DNA of 64,000 nucleotides from Streptomyces sp. NRRL B-24484 (GTDB lineage Bacteria > Actinomycetota > Actinomycetes > Streptomycetales > Streptomycetaceae), in NCBI RefSeq assembly GCF_000717715.1, contig NZ_JOAI01000023.1:124001-188000 (forward strand). The letters run 5' to 3'. The translations under genes and the position numbers were made by a program. Under the pieces are notes generated by a model. That model worked only from the letters and a program-made list of their open reading frames with translations. It was not told the DNA's origin and did no database searches. Every line of letters begins with the position of its first letter. Within the stretch, counting starts at the first letter, position 1. Below are positions 52,691 to 60,617 of the stretch, piece after piece.

Positions 52691-52906
52691 TCACTGGCCG
52701 TCGACCTCGCCGTAGGGCTCCTGGGCGCGTGCCGGCACCGGCCGCAGCGTGCGCAGCCCGCGCGCCACCGCGAACGCGCGGCGCAGCGCGGCGACCGCGC
52801 CGGTGCCGGGTTCGGCGGCCGCCGGGACGAACGGCGGCTCGGCCGGCGGGCGCTGGCCGGGGATGAGCCGGGTGGCGGGCGCGGTGCTGCGGGCCGTCTG
52901 CGTCAT
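52691..52906 (-). CDS. Small hypothetical protein
   Basis: The product has 71 residues: MTQTARSTAPATRLIPGQRPPAEP..., a Pro/Ala-rich opening, then a basic helix ALRRAFAVARGLRTLRPVPARAQ. GGAG precedes the ATG at 52906 closely. I do not recognise it. It is in the same direction as the conservon, about 100 bp before it. Confidence 0.4.
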   Translation of the reverse strand: MTQTARSTAPATRLIPGQRPPAEPPFVPAAAEPGTGAVAALRRAFAVARGLRTLRPVPARAQEPYGEVDGQ

Positions 52907-53040
52907 CTCTCCACGTCCTCCGTGTTCCTGCCGGCTGCCGCCGGACCGGGGCCGGCGCGGGCCGTCCACTTCCAGGTCTACCCAGTGGCGGGCCGGCCGG
53001 TGTTCCGATTCGGTGACAGTGCCGTCCGATCCGGCGGCGG

Positions 53041-53466
53041 TCACCGGGCGTGCTCCACGGCGATCATCGTGCCCTGGAGCAGCGCGACCTCCTTGCCGGG
53101 GACGCCGTCGGTGACCGACCGGACCTCGGCGCCGACCACGGTGACGGTCCGTCCGCTGCGCACGACCGTGCCGGTGGCCCGGAGCCGCTCGCCCACCCCG
53201 GGGCTGAGCAGGTTGAGCTTGAACTCGACGCTGAGCACGTCCTTGCCCTCGGGCATCAGGGAGAGCGCGGCCGCTCCGGCCGCCGCGTCGGCGAGCGTGG
53301 AGATGGCGCCGGCGTGCACGAAGCCGTTCTGCTGGGTCACCCCGGGCCGCACGGGCAGGTCGAGCACCACCCGGCCGCGGGCCAGCTCGACGATCTCCAC
53401 CCCCAGGGTCGCCAGCATCGGCTGGCCGTCGAGGTTGCTGCGGAGGCGGTCGGTGAGGGTGTCCAT
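53041..53466 (-). CDS. PaaI-type hotdog thioesterase
   Basis: The product has 141 residues. The hotdog core has GVTQQNGFVHAGAISTLADAAAGAAAL with the catalytic/structural N-G-x-x-H-A-G pattern. It likely hydrolyses acyl-CoA thioesters. ATG at 53466 fits the family length. Confidence 0.88.
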   Translation of the reverse strand: MDTLTDRLRSNLDGQPMLATLGVEIVELARGRVVLDLPVRPGVTQQNGFVHAGAISTLADAAAGAAALSLMPEGKDVLSVEFKLNLLSPGVGERLRATGTVVRSGRTVTVVGAEVRSVTDGVPGKEVALLQGTMIAVEHAR

Positions 53467-53579
53467 GGCGCGGTCCTGGTGCGGGGGGCGGAGTGCCCCA
53501 GAACCATCCGCCGCCGACCCGCCCCGCGTCAACCCGGTCGGGGCTGTGCCGGACGGCACACCGGCCGGCCCCGGCCGGC

Positions 53580-53655
53580 ACACCGGACGGCTCGGAGGCC
53601 CCGGAGAGCACGGAGACCCCGGACAGCTCGGAGGCCCCGGACAGCACGGAGGCCC
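53580..53655. repeat. Short tandem repeat in spacer
   Basis: The units CTCGGAGGCCCCG-GAGAGCACGGAG and CTCGGAGGCCCCG-GACAGCACGGAG recur with an intervening related copy (ACCCCGGACAG), giving about three imperfect copies of a roughly 30-bp unit. It fills much of the 250-bp gap between the thioesterase and the secreted protein genes. No gene seen here. Confidence 0.6.
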
Positions 53656-53717
53656 GCGCCGGTCGGCGCGGGCCCGTGGAGGTGCGGCAGGGCGGGCGGT
53701 CGCGGGACCGTCCGGGC

Positions 53718-53903
53718 TCAGGCGAGGTCGGCGTCCTCGGCGGCCTGCTCGGCGGCGGCGGTGTCCGGGAGTTCGGTGCCGGTGACCGTCCTGGCGTCAC
53801 CGGTGCGGTGCTGCGGCCCGTCGGCGTGGGCGCTCGGAGCGGTCAGCGAGGCGACGACGCCGACGGCGAGCGAGGCAAAGGCGAGCATGCTGCGCTTCTT
53901 CAT
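53718..53903 (-). CDS. Small secreted protein
   Basis: The product has about 61 residues. A signal peptide (MKKRSMLAFASLAVGVVASLTAPSAHA) precedes an acidic mature segment ending AAEQAAEDADLA. No domain recognised. A GTG at 53912 is an alternative start. Confidence 0.5.
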   Translation of the reverse strand: MKKRSMLAFASLAVGVVASLTAPSAHADGPQHRTGDARTVTGTELPDTAAAEQAAEDADLA

Positions 53904-53944
53904 GCCCTGCACAACGCGCGGGGCGCCCCCGGGTCACGGGCGGT

Positions 53945-54511
53945 TCAGCGCGGCCAGTCCCGCAGGCCCGCGACCAGCACCGCGACGAGCCGCTGCCGGG
54001 TGGTCGCGACGTCCTCGGCCAGCCGGAACCCGCCGGCGGTGATCAGCGAGGCGAAGCCGTGCGCCGAGGCGCGGACCGTCCGGGTGGCGTGGATCAACTC
54101 CGGGCCGGCCAGCCCGTAGCCGCGCAGCACCGCCAGGATCACCTCGACCAGCCGGCCGGCGGCCGCGGTCGACGCCGGGTCGTCCTGCGGCGCCTGCGGC
54201 AGGGCCGCGTAGCGGTGCGGGAACTCCACCGCGTAGTCGACGTAGGCGTCGACCAGTGCGGCGAGCGCCTCGTCGCCACTGCGGCCGAGCACCGCCCGGG
54301 ACAGCCGCCCGGTCAGCTCGTCGGTGACCCGGACGGCGATCAGCCTCCGCAGCTCGGCCAGGCCGCCGGTGACGTGCTTGTAGAGCGAGGGGGTGGCCAC
54401 CCCGGCGCGGCCGGCGACCGCGGCCAGGGTGAGCGTCTCCGGGCCCTGTTCGTCGACGAGTTCCAGCGCGCGGTCGACGACGGCGGCGGGGGTCAGTCCG
54501 GCCCTGGGCAT
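53945..54511 (-). CDS. TetR family transcriptional regulator
   Basis: The product has 188 residues. The HTH reads TLTLAAVAGRAGVATPSLYKHVTGGLAELRRLI. The C-terminal domain has a TetR_C_33-like helical pattern (AYVDYAVEFPHRYAALPQAP). It overlaps the hydrolase stop by one base (TGATG at 54511), so the two are co-expressed. Palindromes at 55388-55419 are its probable operator. Confidence 0.9.
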   Translation of the reverse strand: MPRAGLTPAAVVDRALELVDEQGPETLTLAAVAGRAGVATPSLYKHVTGGLAELRRLIAVRVTDELTGRLSRAVLGRSGDEALAALVDAYVDYAVEFPHRYAALPQAPQDDPASTAAAGRLVEVILAVLRGYGLAGPELIHATRTVRASAHGFASLITAGGFRLAEDVATTRQRLVAVLVAGLRDWPR

Positions 54512-55347
54512 CAGGCGACCTCGTTCACTTCGGCCAGGAAGGGGAGCAGTGCGTCGGCGGTGGCCTGCGGGTACCCCGCCATCGGGTAGTGGCCGCCGCC
54601 CTCGATGATCACGGTACGCCCCCGCAGCGCCCGGGCCTGGCGCTCGGCGAGCGCCGCCGGGTCGGGGAAGTCCGGGTCCCGGCTGCCCATGACGACCAGC
54701 GCCGGGCACGAGACCCCGGCGCCCCAGCCGGTCGGCGCGGAGTCCCCGCGGACGTAGCCGCGGACCGCCCGGCGGCGCCCCGGCTGCTTCAGTGCGGCGA
54801 CCAGCCGGGCCCGGTAGGCGTCGAAGTCGGCCGGCCGCGCGGTCGGGAAGTAGAACTTCTGCGCCGCGCCCCACAGCCCGGGGAACCACGTCACGGCCGG
54901 GCCGAGCAGGCCGACCGTCGCCTTCTGCAGCAGGTTCGGCGGGAAGTTCTCGAAGAAGGCGTCGACCAGGACGATCCCGGCGACCCGCTCCGGTGCGTCG
55001 GCGGCGACCCGCACCACGGTGGCGCCGGTGTACGAGCTGCCGACCAGCACCGCGCGCCCGATGCCCAGGTGGTCGAGCAGCGCACGGACGTCGCCGGCGA
55101 TCGCGGTCGGCGAGTAGTCGTCCCACGCGGTGGAGGACTCGCCGAGGCCGCGCAGGTCCATGGTGACCACCCGGTGCCCGGCGGCGGTCAGCAGCGGGTG
55201 CAGGTGCCGGTAGGCCGCCCGCAGGTCGAGCATCCCGGGGAGCAGGACGACGGGGGCGCCGGTGCCCTGCTCGGTGTCGTCGTACGCCAGGCGGCCGCCG
55301 GGGACGTCCAGGTGGCGGGTCTGCAGGGTGTGCTGGATGTCGTTCAC
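54511..55347 (-). CDS. Alpha/beta hydrolase
   Basis: The product has 278 residues. PVVLLPGMLDLRAAYRH is the oxyanion strand, VLVGSSYTGATV carries the nucleophile (G-x-S-x-x-G), and the Asp (MGSRDPDF) and His (EGGGHYPMAG) complete the triad. It precedes the TetR gene in one transcript. Confidence 0.88.
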   Translation of the reverse strand: MNDIQHTLQTRHLDVPGGRLAYDDTEQGTGAPVVLLPGMLDLRAAYRHLHPLLTAAGHRVVTMDLRGLGESSTAWDDYSPTAIAGDVRALLDHLGIGRAVLVGSSYTGATVVRVAADAPERVAGIVLVDAFFENFPPNLLQKATVGLLGPAVTWFPGLWGAAQKFYFPTARPADFDAYRARLVAALKQPGRRRAVRGYVRGDSAPTGWGAGVSCPALVVMGSRDPDFPDPAALAERQARALRGRTVIIEGGGHYPMAGYPQATADALLPFLAEVNEVA

Positions 55348-55387
55348 GGCCGGCCTCCTTGGCCTCGCTGACGTGGCTGATTGCCCA

Positions 55388-55419
55388 TAGCCATAAAGCT
55401 ATGGCTAATAGCATTAGCC
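55388..55419. promoter_or_regulatory. Overlapping palindromes, TetR operator candidates
   Basis: TAGCCATA-AAGC-TATGGCTA (55388-55407) and GGCTAAT-AGC-ATTAGCC (55403-55419) overlap by five bases, in an AT-rich patch between divergent genes. They are the natural operator for the TetR at 53945. Confidence 0.75.
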
Positions 55420-55487
55420 GTCAAGGGCGGCGCGGCCCGACTGCGGTACGTTTCGGCGGACCGCGGAACCGAGCGACCGGAGGCGTC

Positions 55488-55697
55488 GTGCCCCTCATCA
55501 CCGTCAAGCAACTGGCCGGCCGCAGCCCGGAACAGCGCGCCGAGATCGCCCGGGAACTCACCGCCGCCTACGCCCGGGCCACCGGCATGGACCCGGAGAA
55601 GGTCTGGGTGGTCGTCGAGGAGATCCCGGCCGAGAACTGGGCGGCCGGCGGCGAGACCTTCGCCGCCAAGCAGGCCCGCGCCGCTTCGGCCGGCTGA
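55488..55697 (+). CDS. 4-oxalocrotonate tautomerase-like protein
   Basis: The product has 69 residues. It starts M-P-L-I-T-V with Pro2 as the expected catalytic base, followed by the family helix RSPEQRAEIARELTAAYARATGM. GTG at 55488 follows CCGGAGG. It is divergent from the hydrolase-TetR operon and shares its operator region. Confidence 0.88.
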   Translation: MPLITVKQLAGRSPEQRAEIARELTAAYARATGMDPEKVWVVVEEIPAENWAAGGETFAAKQARAASAG

Positions 55698-55720
55698 CCG
55701 GCGCCGCCGGGCCGCCCGGG

Positions 55721-55746
55721 GCCGGGCCCTCCCGTCCGGGCCCGGC
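55721..55746. terminator. Terminator between convergent tautomerase and YiaA genes
   Basis: GCCGGGCCC (55721-55729) pairs with GGGCCCGGC (55738-55746) around a TCCCGTCC loop. It lies between convergent genes and ends at the YiaA stop. Confidence 0.65.
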
Positions 55747-56037
55747 TCAGAGGCTGTCCGCCCGGAAGGGGTCGTGCTCGGCCAGCAGCTTGTCCAGCCT
55801 GGCCTGGTCGACCCGGGACACCAGCTCGCCGGCGTCCTGCCGGTCGCGGACCACCTTGGCCAGCGTGAACGCGGACGTGATCACGTACAGCAGCGCGACC
55901 GCCAGGAACGCGCGCATCCAGGCGTCCACCGGGAGGCGGGCGATCCCGATCGCCAGGGCGACCGTGGCGAGGGCGAAGGACAGGACGGCCTGCACGTAGT
56001 AGGCGGCCGTGGTGCGGGTCTGCATCGGTGCGCTCAT
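55747..56037 (-). CDS. YiaA/YiaB-type small membrane protein
   Basis: The product has 96 residues. Two helices (AYYVQAVLSFALATVALAIGI and MRAFLAVALLYVITSAFTLAK) flank WMRAFL, then a conserved cytoplasmic end VVRDRQDAGELVSRVDQARLDKLL. This matches the YiaAB family of unknown function. Confidence 0.8.
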   Translation of the reverse strand: MSAPMQTRTTAAYYVQAVLSFALATVALAIGIARLPVDAWMRAFLAVALLYVITSAFTLAKVVRDRQDAGELVSRVDQARLDKLLAEHDPFRADSL

Positions 56038-56270
56038 GCCTTGCAGGGTCCCGGAGCCGCCCCCCGCCCGCATGAGTACGGATACTCACCCCGAGGGGGG
56101 CGATCACCCTCCGTCAGGGGCGGATTCGCAATCCATGGCAAATCGCCCATTTCGCGCGTAGCCCTTACGAATCCACCGTCGCAGACGCTTGGAATCAAGG
56201 CGTGCCTAGCATTAACGTTTGATAACGCAGCGCGGTCGGCAACGCCGTACCGACACGGCACCGTGCGCGT

Positions 56271-56408
56271 GTCGCTCAATCCCGCGGCTGCCTTCGCCGG
56301 TGGCCACGGGAGCCGGGGAACCACCTTCCTTGGGGTGAATCGGCCGGGCCGGTGGCCCAGCCGTAGGAGACCTTCCTGCTCCGAACCCGTCAGCTAACCC
56401 GGTCGGCG
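56271..56408 (+). ncRNA. c-di-AMP (ydaO-yuaA) riboswitch
   Basis: Conserved elements appear in order: TCGCT (56272-56276), GCCGGGGAACCA (56312-56323), GGGGTGAAT (56332-56340), then CCGAACCCGTCAGCTAACCC (56381-56400) and GGTCGGC. These match the known Streptomyces ydaO riboswitch layout. It lies in the 395-bp spacer before the M23 peptidase gene, whose relatives (Rpf and cell-wall hydrolases) are regulated this way in actinobacteria. Confidence 0.93.
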
Positions 56409-56432
56409 AGGGAAGGAAAGGAGTGCGCCCCC

Positions 56433-57203
56433 GTGGCGTCGACGCACTCGGCGGAGTCCACCGCCGCAGCCACCCAGCTCCTCGACCACCCCTGGGAGCA
56501 GGCCGACCAGGCCCGCCACCGGATGCCCCGGCAGACCAGGGGCGGCAACCCGCTGCTCGGCGTCACCGCCACCGTGGCCGCCACCCTCGGAGCCGCCGGC
56601 ATGACCGCGGCCGCCGCGGGCCCGGCCGCCGCAGCCGAACCCGCCGTGAGCGTGCCCGACCAGGCCGCCGACTCCGCGGACCCGGGCCTCGCGCTCTTCG
56701 CCCGCATCCAGCAGCAGGCCGACCACCGCACCGCCGCCGACGAGGCCGCCCGCCTCGCCGCCGCCCAGGAGGCCGAGGCGCGCCGCGCCGTCCAGGCCGC
56801 GGTGGAGGCCACCTCCCTCGCCCTGCCCACCGCCGGCTACACGCTCGGCGCCCAGTACGGCCCCAGCGGCCACTGGGCCCACCTGCACACCGGCCTCGAC
56901 TTCCAGGCCGCCACCGGCACCCCGGTCACCGCCGTCGGCGCCGGCACCGTCACCTCGGCCGGCTGGGCCGGCTCCTACGGCTACCGGATCGTCGAGACCC
57001 TGCCCGACGGCACCGAGATCTGGTACTGCCACCTCAACCGGCTCGCCGTCACCGACGGCCCCGTCGAGCGGGGCAGCGTCCTCGGCACCGTCGGTGCCAC
57101 CGGCAGCGTCACCACCCCCCGCCTCCACCTGGAGGTCCGCCCCGCAGGCGGCGCCCCCGTCGACCCCCTCGGCTGGCTCCGCTCCCACGGCGTCCAGCCC
57201 TGA
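56433..57203 (+). CDS. Secreted M23 metallopeptidase (cell-wall hydrolase)
   Basis: The product has 256 residues. An N-terminal tail and signal-like segment (VTATVAATLGAAGMTAAAAGPAAAA) are followed by an Ala/Glu-rich coiled coil (residues about 95-130) and an M23 domain. The zinc motif H-x3-D is in HLHTGLDFQAATGTPV; later HxH is in TPRLHLEVRPAGG. It should cut peptidoglycan cross-bridges. GTG at 56433 follows GGAAAGGAG. The upstream riboswitch should turn expression off when c-di-AMP is high. Confidence 0.92.
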   Translation: MASTHSAESTAAATQLLDHPWEQADQARHRMPRQTRGGNPLLGVTATVAATLGAAGMTAAAAGPAAAAEPAVSVPDQAADSADPGLALFARIQQQADHRTAADEAARLAAAQEAEARRAVQAAVEATSLALPTAGYTLGAQYGPSGHWAHLHTGLDFQAATGTPVTAVGAGTVTSAGWAGSYGYRIVETLPDGTEIWYCHLNRLAVTDGPVERGSVLGTVGATGSVTTPRLHLEVRPAGGAPVDPLGWLRSHGVQP

Positions 57204-57214
57204 TCGATCACCCC

Positions 57215-57391
57215 GGGGGCAGTACCCCAGGGGCAGAATCCAGGGGCAGCACCCCGGGGGCGCGGGGAACTGCGCAATCCGGATGGGGCGCGCCCGGCAG
57301 ATCAGGGGCGGCCCCGAGCTGCGTGCATCACCGCCCCCGGCCTGCGCAGTCCTCCCCGGCCTTCGGCCGGGAGGTGCCCCCGCGCGCCCCT
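57215..57391. repeat. GC-rich direct and inverted repeats after the M23 gene
   Basis: The spacer has direct copies of CCCCGGGGGCAG/CCCCAGGGGCAG (57211-57252) and an arm GGGGGCGCGGGGAACTGCGCA (from 57256) whose partner CCCCCGCGCGCCCCTAG ends at 57391. The arms match the repeat at 13105-13214. It likely terminates the M23 transcript. Confidence 0.6.
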
Positions 57392-58283
57392 AGTGGTCCT
57401 CCTCGTCCCGCCCCTGGCGGGCTGCGGCGTAGGCCTCCAGTTCGGCGGTGCCGGGTTCGGGGGCCAGGTCCGGGTATTCGGCGACGAGCAGGGCGGGCAG
57501 CCCCGGCACCGTCCACTGCCCGCAGAGCCACAGCGCGACGTCCGCCACGACCTGCTCGAAGTCCTCGAACTCCCCCCGCAGTTCGTACGGCATCGGCTCG
57601 CCCAGTGCGGTCAGCGCCGCCAGGTTGCGGTAGCTGCGCTGCATCAGCCCGTACTCCAGCAGCCGCCGCGCCCCGTCCGTCGCCATGCCGATCGACAGCA
57701 GGTGAGCCTCGCCCCAGCCCAGTGCGGCGTCCGCCCCGGTCATCGGGTCCAGCCGGCCGTCGTCGACCAGCGCCGCGTACGCCGCGGTCCGCTCCGCGGG
57801 CTCCAGCGCACGGAAGCCGTCCAGCCAGGCCCGCACCGCATCGGCGTCCGCGGTGTCCACCCCGTCCGCCCGCAGCAGCAGGGTGTAGAGCCGGGGCCAG
57901 GTCAGCAGGTGCGGTCGCCGCAGCAGCGTCCCCAGCAGTTCGCCCTGCCACTCCGCCTCGGCGTGCAGCCGTTCCTGCCGCTTGGCGTTCAGCCGCCGGG
58001 CCGCCCGCTGGTGGTCGATCAGCAGCCGGACGGCCGCACCGTACGCACCGGGGTCGCCCTCCGGCTGGACGTACAGGTGGAGCCGTTCGTGCAGCAGCTG
58101 CTCCAAGGCGGCCGAGCCGAGTTCGGGCCAGCCGTCGTGCAGCGGCGCGCCGCCGAGCTCCAGCAGGGCCAGGACCTGCTCCGCCGTCTCCTCCGGTACC
58201 GGGGGCAGGCCCTCGGCGTCCGCCCAGGCGAGCAGGGAATCGGCGCGGGTGCGGGGGATGAGCTGCAGGTCTTCGTCGTTCAC
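57390..58283 (-). CDS. Hypothetical protein (actinobacterial)
   Basis: The product has 297 residues, mostly helical. Conserved-looking stretches are LLLRADGVDTADADAVRAWLDGFRAL and MATDGARRLLEYGLMQRSYRNLAALTALG. No signal peptide or membrane helix. I do not recognise a family. It is divergent from the GNAT gene. Confidence 0.7.
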   Translation of the reverse strand: MNDEDLQLIPRTRADSLLAWADAEGLPPVPEETAEQVLALLELGGAPLHDGWPELGSAALEQLLHERLHLYVQPEGDPGAYGAAVRLLIDHQRAARRLNAKRQERLHAEAEWQGELLGTLLRRPHLLTWPRLYTLLLRADGVDTADADAVRAWLDGFRALEPAERTAAYAALVDDGRLDPMTGADAALGWGEAHLLSIGMATDGARRLLEYGLMQRSYRNLAALTALGEPMPYELRGEFEDFEQVVADVALWLCGQWTVPGLPALLVAEYPDLAPEPGTAELEAYAAARQGRDEEDH

Positions 58284-58358
58284 GCCGGTACCGTAGCCGG
58301 TGCGGAGCCCGCCGCGCGGCATCCGGGCCCGCCGCGGCCCGGGGTAGGGTCGGGGGCC

Positions 58359-58973
58359 GTGACAGCCGAACAGGTCCGGACGGTCCGCCAGGTCCGCCTG
58401 ACCGGACCGCGTCTGGCGATCCGGGAGTTCCGGCTCGACCCGGAGGACGTCCGTGCCCTGCACGCCGTCCTCGGCGACCCGGAGACCGTCCGCCACCTCG
58501 CGTACGAGGTGTGCGACGAGGAGGAGTGCGCCGACCAGATCGAGCTCTCCCTCGACGAGGCCGAGGAGGACCCGCGCACCGTCTACCGGCTCGCCGTCGC
58601 CCCGGCCGAGCGGGACGGCGGGGCGCCGCCGATCGGCCAGGCCGTCCTCGAACTCGAAGGCACCCGCGCGGCCTCCCTCGGCTGCGTGCTGCGCCGGGAC
58701 ACCTGGGGCCGCGGGTACGCCGCCGAGGTCCTCGCGCTGCTCTGCGGGTTCGGCTTCGGGACGCTCGGCCTGCACCGGTTCGCCGCCCGGGTCGACCCGG
58801 AGAACGCCGCCTCGGTGCGGGTGCTCACCCGGGCCGGTTTCCGCCCGGAGGGCCGGATCCGGCACGACCTGCTGGTGCGCGGTGAGTGGCGGGACTCGCT
58901 GCTGTTCTCGCTGCTGGAGGACGAGTGGCTGCGGTCCGCCGCAGCACGGGGGTGGGGAGAACCCCACCCCTGA
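58359..58973 (+). CDS. GNAT family N-acetyltransferase
   Basis: The product has 204 residues. The acetyl-CoA loop is RRDTWGRGYAAEVLALLCGFGF, followed by the catalytic-end motif RFAARVDPENAASVRVLTRAGF, the RimJ/RimL-type GNAT pattern. GTG at 58359 follows CGGGGG. Confidence 0.88.
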   Translation: MTAEQVRTVRQVRLTGPRLAIREFRLDPEDVRALHAVLGDPETVRHLAYEVCDEEECADQIELSLDEAEEDPRTVYRLAVAPAERDGGAPPIGQAVLELEGTRAASLGCVLRRDTWGRGYAAEVLALLCGFGFGTLGLHRFAARVDPENAASVRVLTRAGFRPEGRIRHDLLVRGEWRDSLLFSLLEDEWLRSAAARGWGEPHP

Positions 58974-59055
58974 GCCGCCGGTGGGCCGGATTACCCCGGG
59001 CGCCCCGCTCCGGCACCGTGGAGTCGTCAGTCCGAACGGACACCGAGGGGCCACG

Positions 59056-59766
59056 ATGACCACCGCACCGCTGCACCAGACCACCGCGCCGTACCCGGGC
59101 GGGGCGCCCGCCGCGCGCCGGCCCGGCTTCCTGCGGGCGCCGTTCGCGGCCGCCACCTACCGGGAGATCGGCTTCGTCCTCACCGGCCTGCCGATCGCGA
59201 TCGCGGCGTTCGTCGTCGCCGTCACCCTGTTCTGCACCGGGCTCGGCCTGCTCGTCACGGCGCTCGGCCTGCCGGTGCTGGCCCTGCTGCTCGTCCAGGC
59301 CCGCGGCTTCGGCGCGCTGGAGCGGCACCGGGCCCGGGTCCTGCTCGGCACGCCGGTCGCCGCCCCCGCCCCCGTCCTCGCGAAGCGCCCCGGCTTCTGG
59401 GGCACCGTCACCGCCCGGCTCGCGGACGGCGCCGGCTGGCGCGCGGTGCTGCACCAGGTGCTGATGTTCCCCTGGGCGGTGCTGAGCTTCGTCGTCACCG
59501 TGACCTTCCTGGTGACGGGCTGGGTGGTCGCGCTGTACCCGCTCTACCACTGGGTCTTCGCCCGCTACACCGACTGGCCGGGCTACCGGGTGTACGACTA
59601 CACCACCGACGGCGGGCGGCACCACGAGCTCTACATCACCACGCCCGCGCAGATCGCCGGCGTCTGCGCGCTCGGCGTCCTGCTGGTGCTGCTCACCCCG
59701 CAGCTGGTCCGCGGGCTCACCGCGGTCAACCGGCTGGCCGCCCGCGGTCTGCTCGGCGGCCGCTGA
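59056..59766 (+). CDS. Membrane protein with putative sensor domain (PF13796-like)
   Basis: The product has 236 residues. Four hydrophobic blocks are visible (around 41-66, 66-86 joined, 132-158 and 204-222). The cytosolic start AATYREIGFVLTGLPIA is the sensor-domain opening seen in streptomycete sensor kinases and stand-alone proteins. It has no kinase domain. It may sense membrane state; no partner is nearby. Confidence 0.75.
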   Translation: MTTAPLHQTTAPYPGGAPAARRPGFLRAPFAAATYREIGFVLTGLPIAIAAFVVAVTLFCTGLGLLVTALGLPVLALLLVQARGFGALERHRARVLLGTPVAAPAPVLAKRPGFWGTVTARLADGAGWRAVLHQVLMFPWAVLSFVVTVTFLVTGWVVALYPLYHWVFARYTDWPGYRVYDYTTDGGRHHELYITTPAQIAGVCALGVLLVLLTPQLVRGLTAVNRLAARGLLGGR

Positions 59767-59795
59767 ACACGCCCCGCCGAACGCCCCCGCCGGCC

Positions 59796-59839
59796 CCACG
59801 GCCCCCGGCGGCCCGGATGCGGGCCGCCGGGGGCCGTGG
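59796..59839 (+). terminator. Strong terminator after the sensor-domain gene
   Basis: A perfect 19-bp stem (59796-59814 with 59821-59839) closes a GGATGC loop, 29 bp after the stop at 59766. Confidence 0.85.
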
Positions 59840-59906
59840 TCCGATGAGGCCTTACCGCGCCCGGCGCCCGCCCGGGGCGCACCGCCCGTCAGCGAGGTGA
59901 GCCGTC

Positions 59907-60617
59907 GTGCTGGTGACGTCCCGTCCGCTCGACGAGTACTGCTCCTCCTTCGGCCTCAGCCGCGCCGGGCTGCGCGCCCTTCCGGGCCCGCTGCTGGACT
60001 GCCCGGGCGGCGCCGCCGGGCTCTCCGCCGAGGCCCGGGTGCTCGGCTGCCGGGTGGTCGCCGCCGACCCGCTGTACGCCGCGCCGCCCGCGGTCCTCGC
60101 CGACCTCGCACGCGCCGGGCGGGACGCCATGGCGGTGCAGATGCGCAACACCCCGCAGCGCTACCCCGACGCCCGCCACCACCGGTACGACAAGTACCTG
60201 CGCAGCTGGGACCGGGCCCGGGAGCTGTTCACGGCCGACCGGGCCGCCCACCCCCACCGCTACGTGGCCGCCGAACTGCCCCGGCTGCCGTTCGCCGACG
60301 GCACCTTCGCCCTCACCCTCAGCTCCTACCTGCTGTTCGCCTACCCGGACCGGTTCGCCCCCGACGCGCAGCTGTCCGCCCTGCTCGAACTGGTCCGGGT
60401 GACCGATCCGGCGGGCGAGGTCCGCGTCCACCCGCTGCACGACGGGAACGGCCGGCGCTGCCCGCACCTCGACGGGCTGCGGGCCGCACTCGGCCGGCAC
60501 GGCGTGACCAGCGAGATCACCGTGCGGCCGGCCGGCGGGCTGAACAGCCGGGTACTGCGGCTGCGGGCCGCCCGCCGCCCTCAGGGAGCGGACGGGCCCT
60601 TCGGCGCCTGCACCTGA
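59907..60617 (+). CDS. Class I methyltransferase-like protein
   Basis: The product has 236 residues. The Rossmann start is LLDCPGGAAGLSAEARVLGCRVVAADP, a motif I variant. Later LPRLPFADGTFALTLSSYLLF matches motif IV/post-I. It lacks the usual G-x-G-x-G, so SAM binding may be weak. GTG at 59907 follows GAGGTGA. Its end overlaps the convergent gene by 37 bp. Confidence 0.75.
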   Translation: MLVTSRPLDEYCSSFGLSRAGLRALPGPLLDCPGGAAGLSAEARVLGCRVVAADPLYAAPPAVLADLARAGRDAMAVQMRNTPQRYPDARHHRYDKYLRSWDRARELFTADRAAHPHRYVAAELPRLPFADGTFALTLSSYLLFAYPDRFAPDAQLSALLELVRVTDPAGEVRVHPLHDGNGRRCPHLDGLRAALGRHGVTSEITVRPAGGLNSRVLRLRAARRPQGADGPFGACT

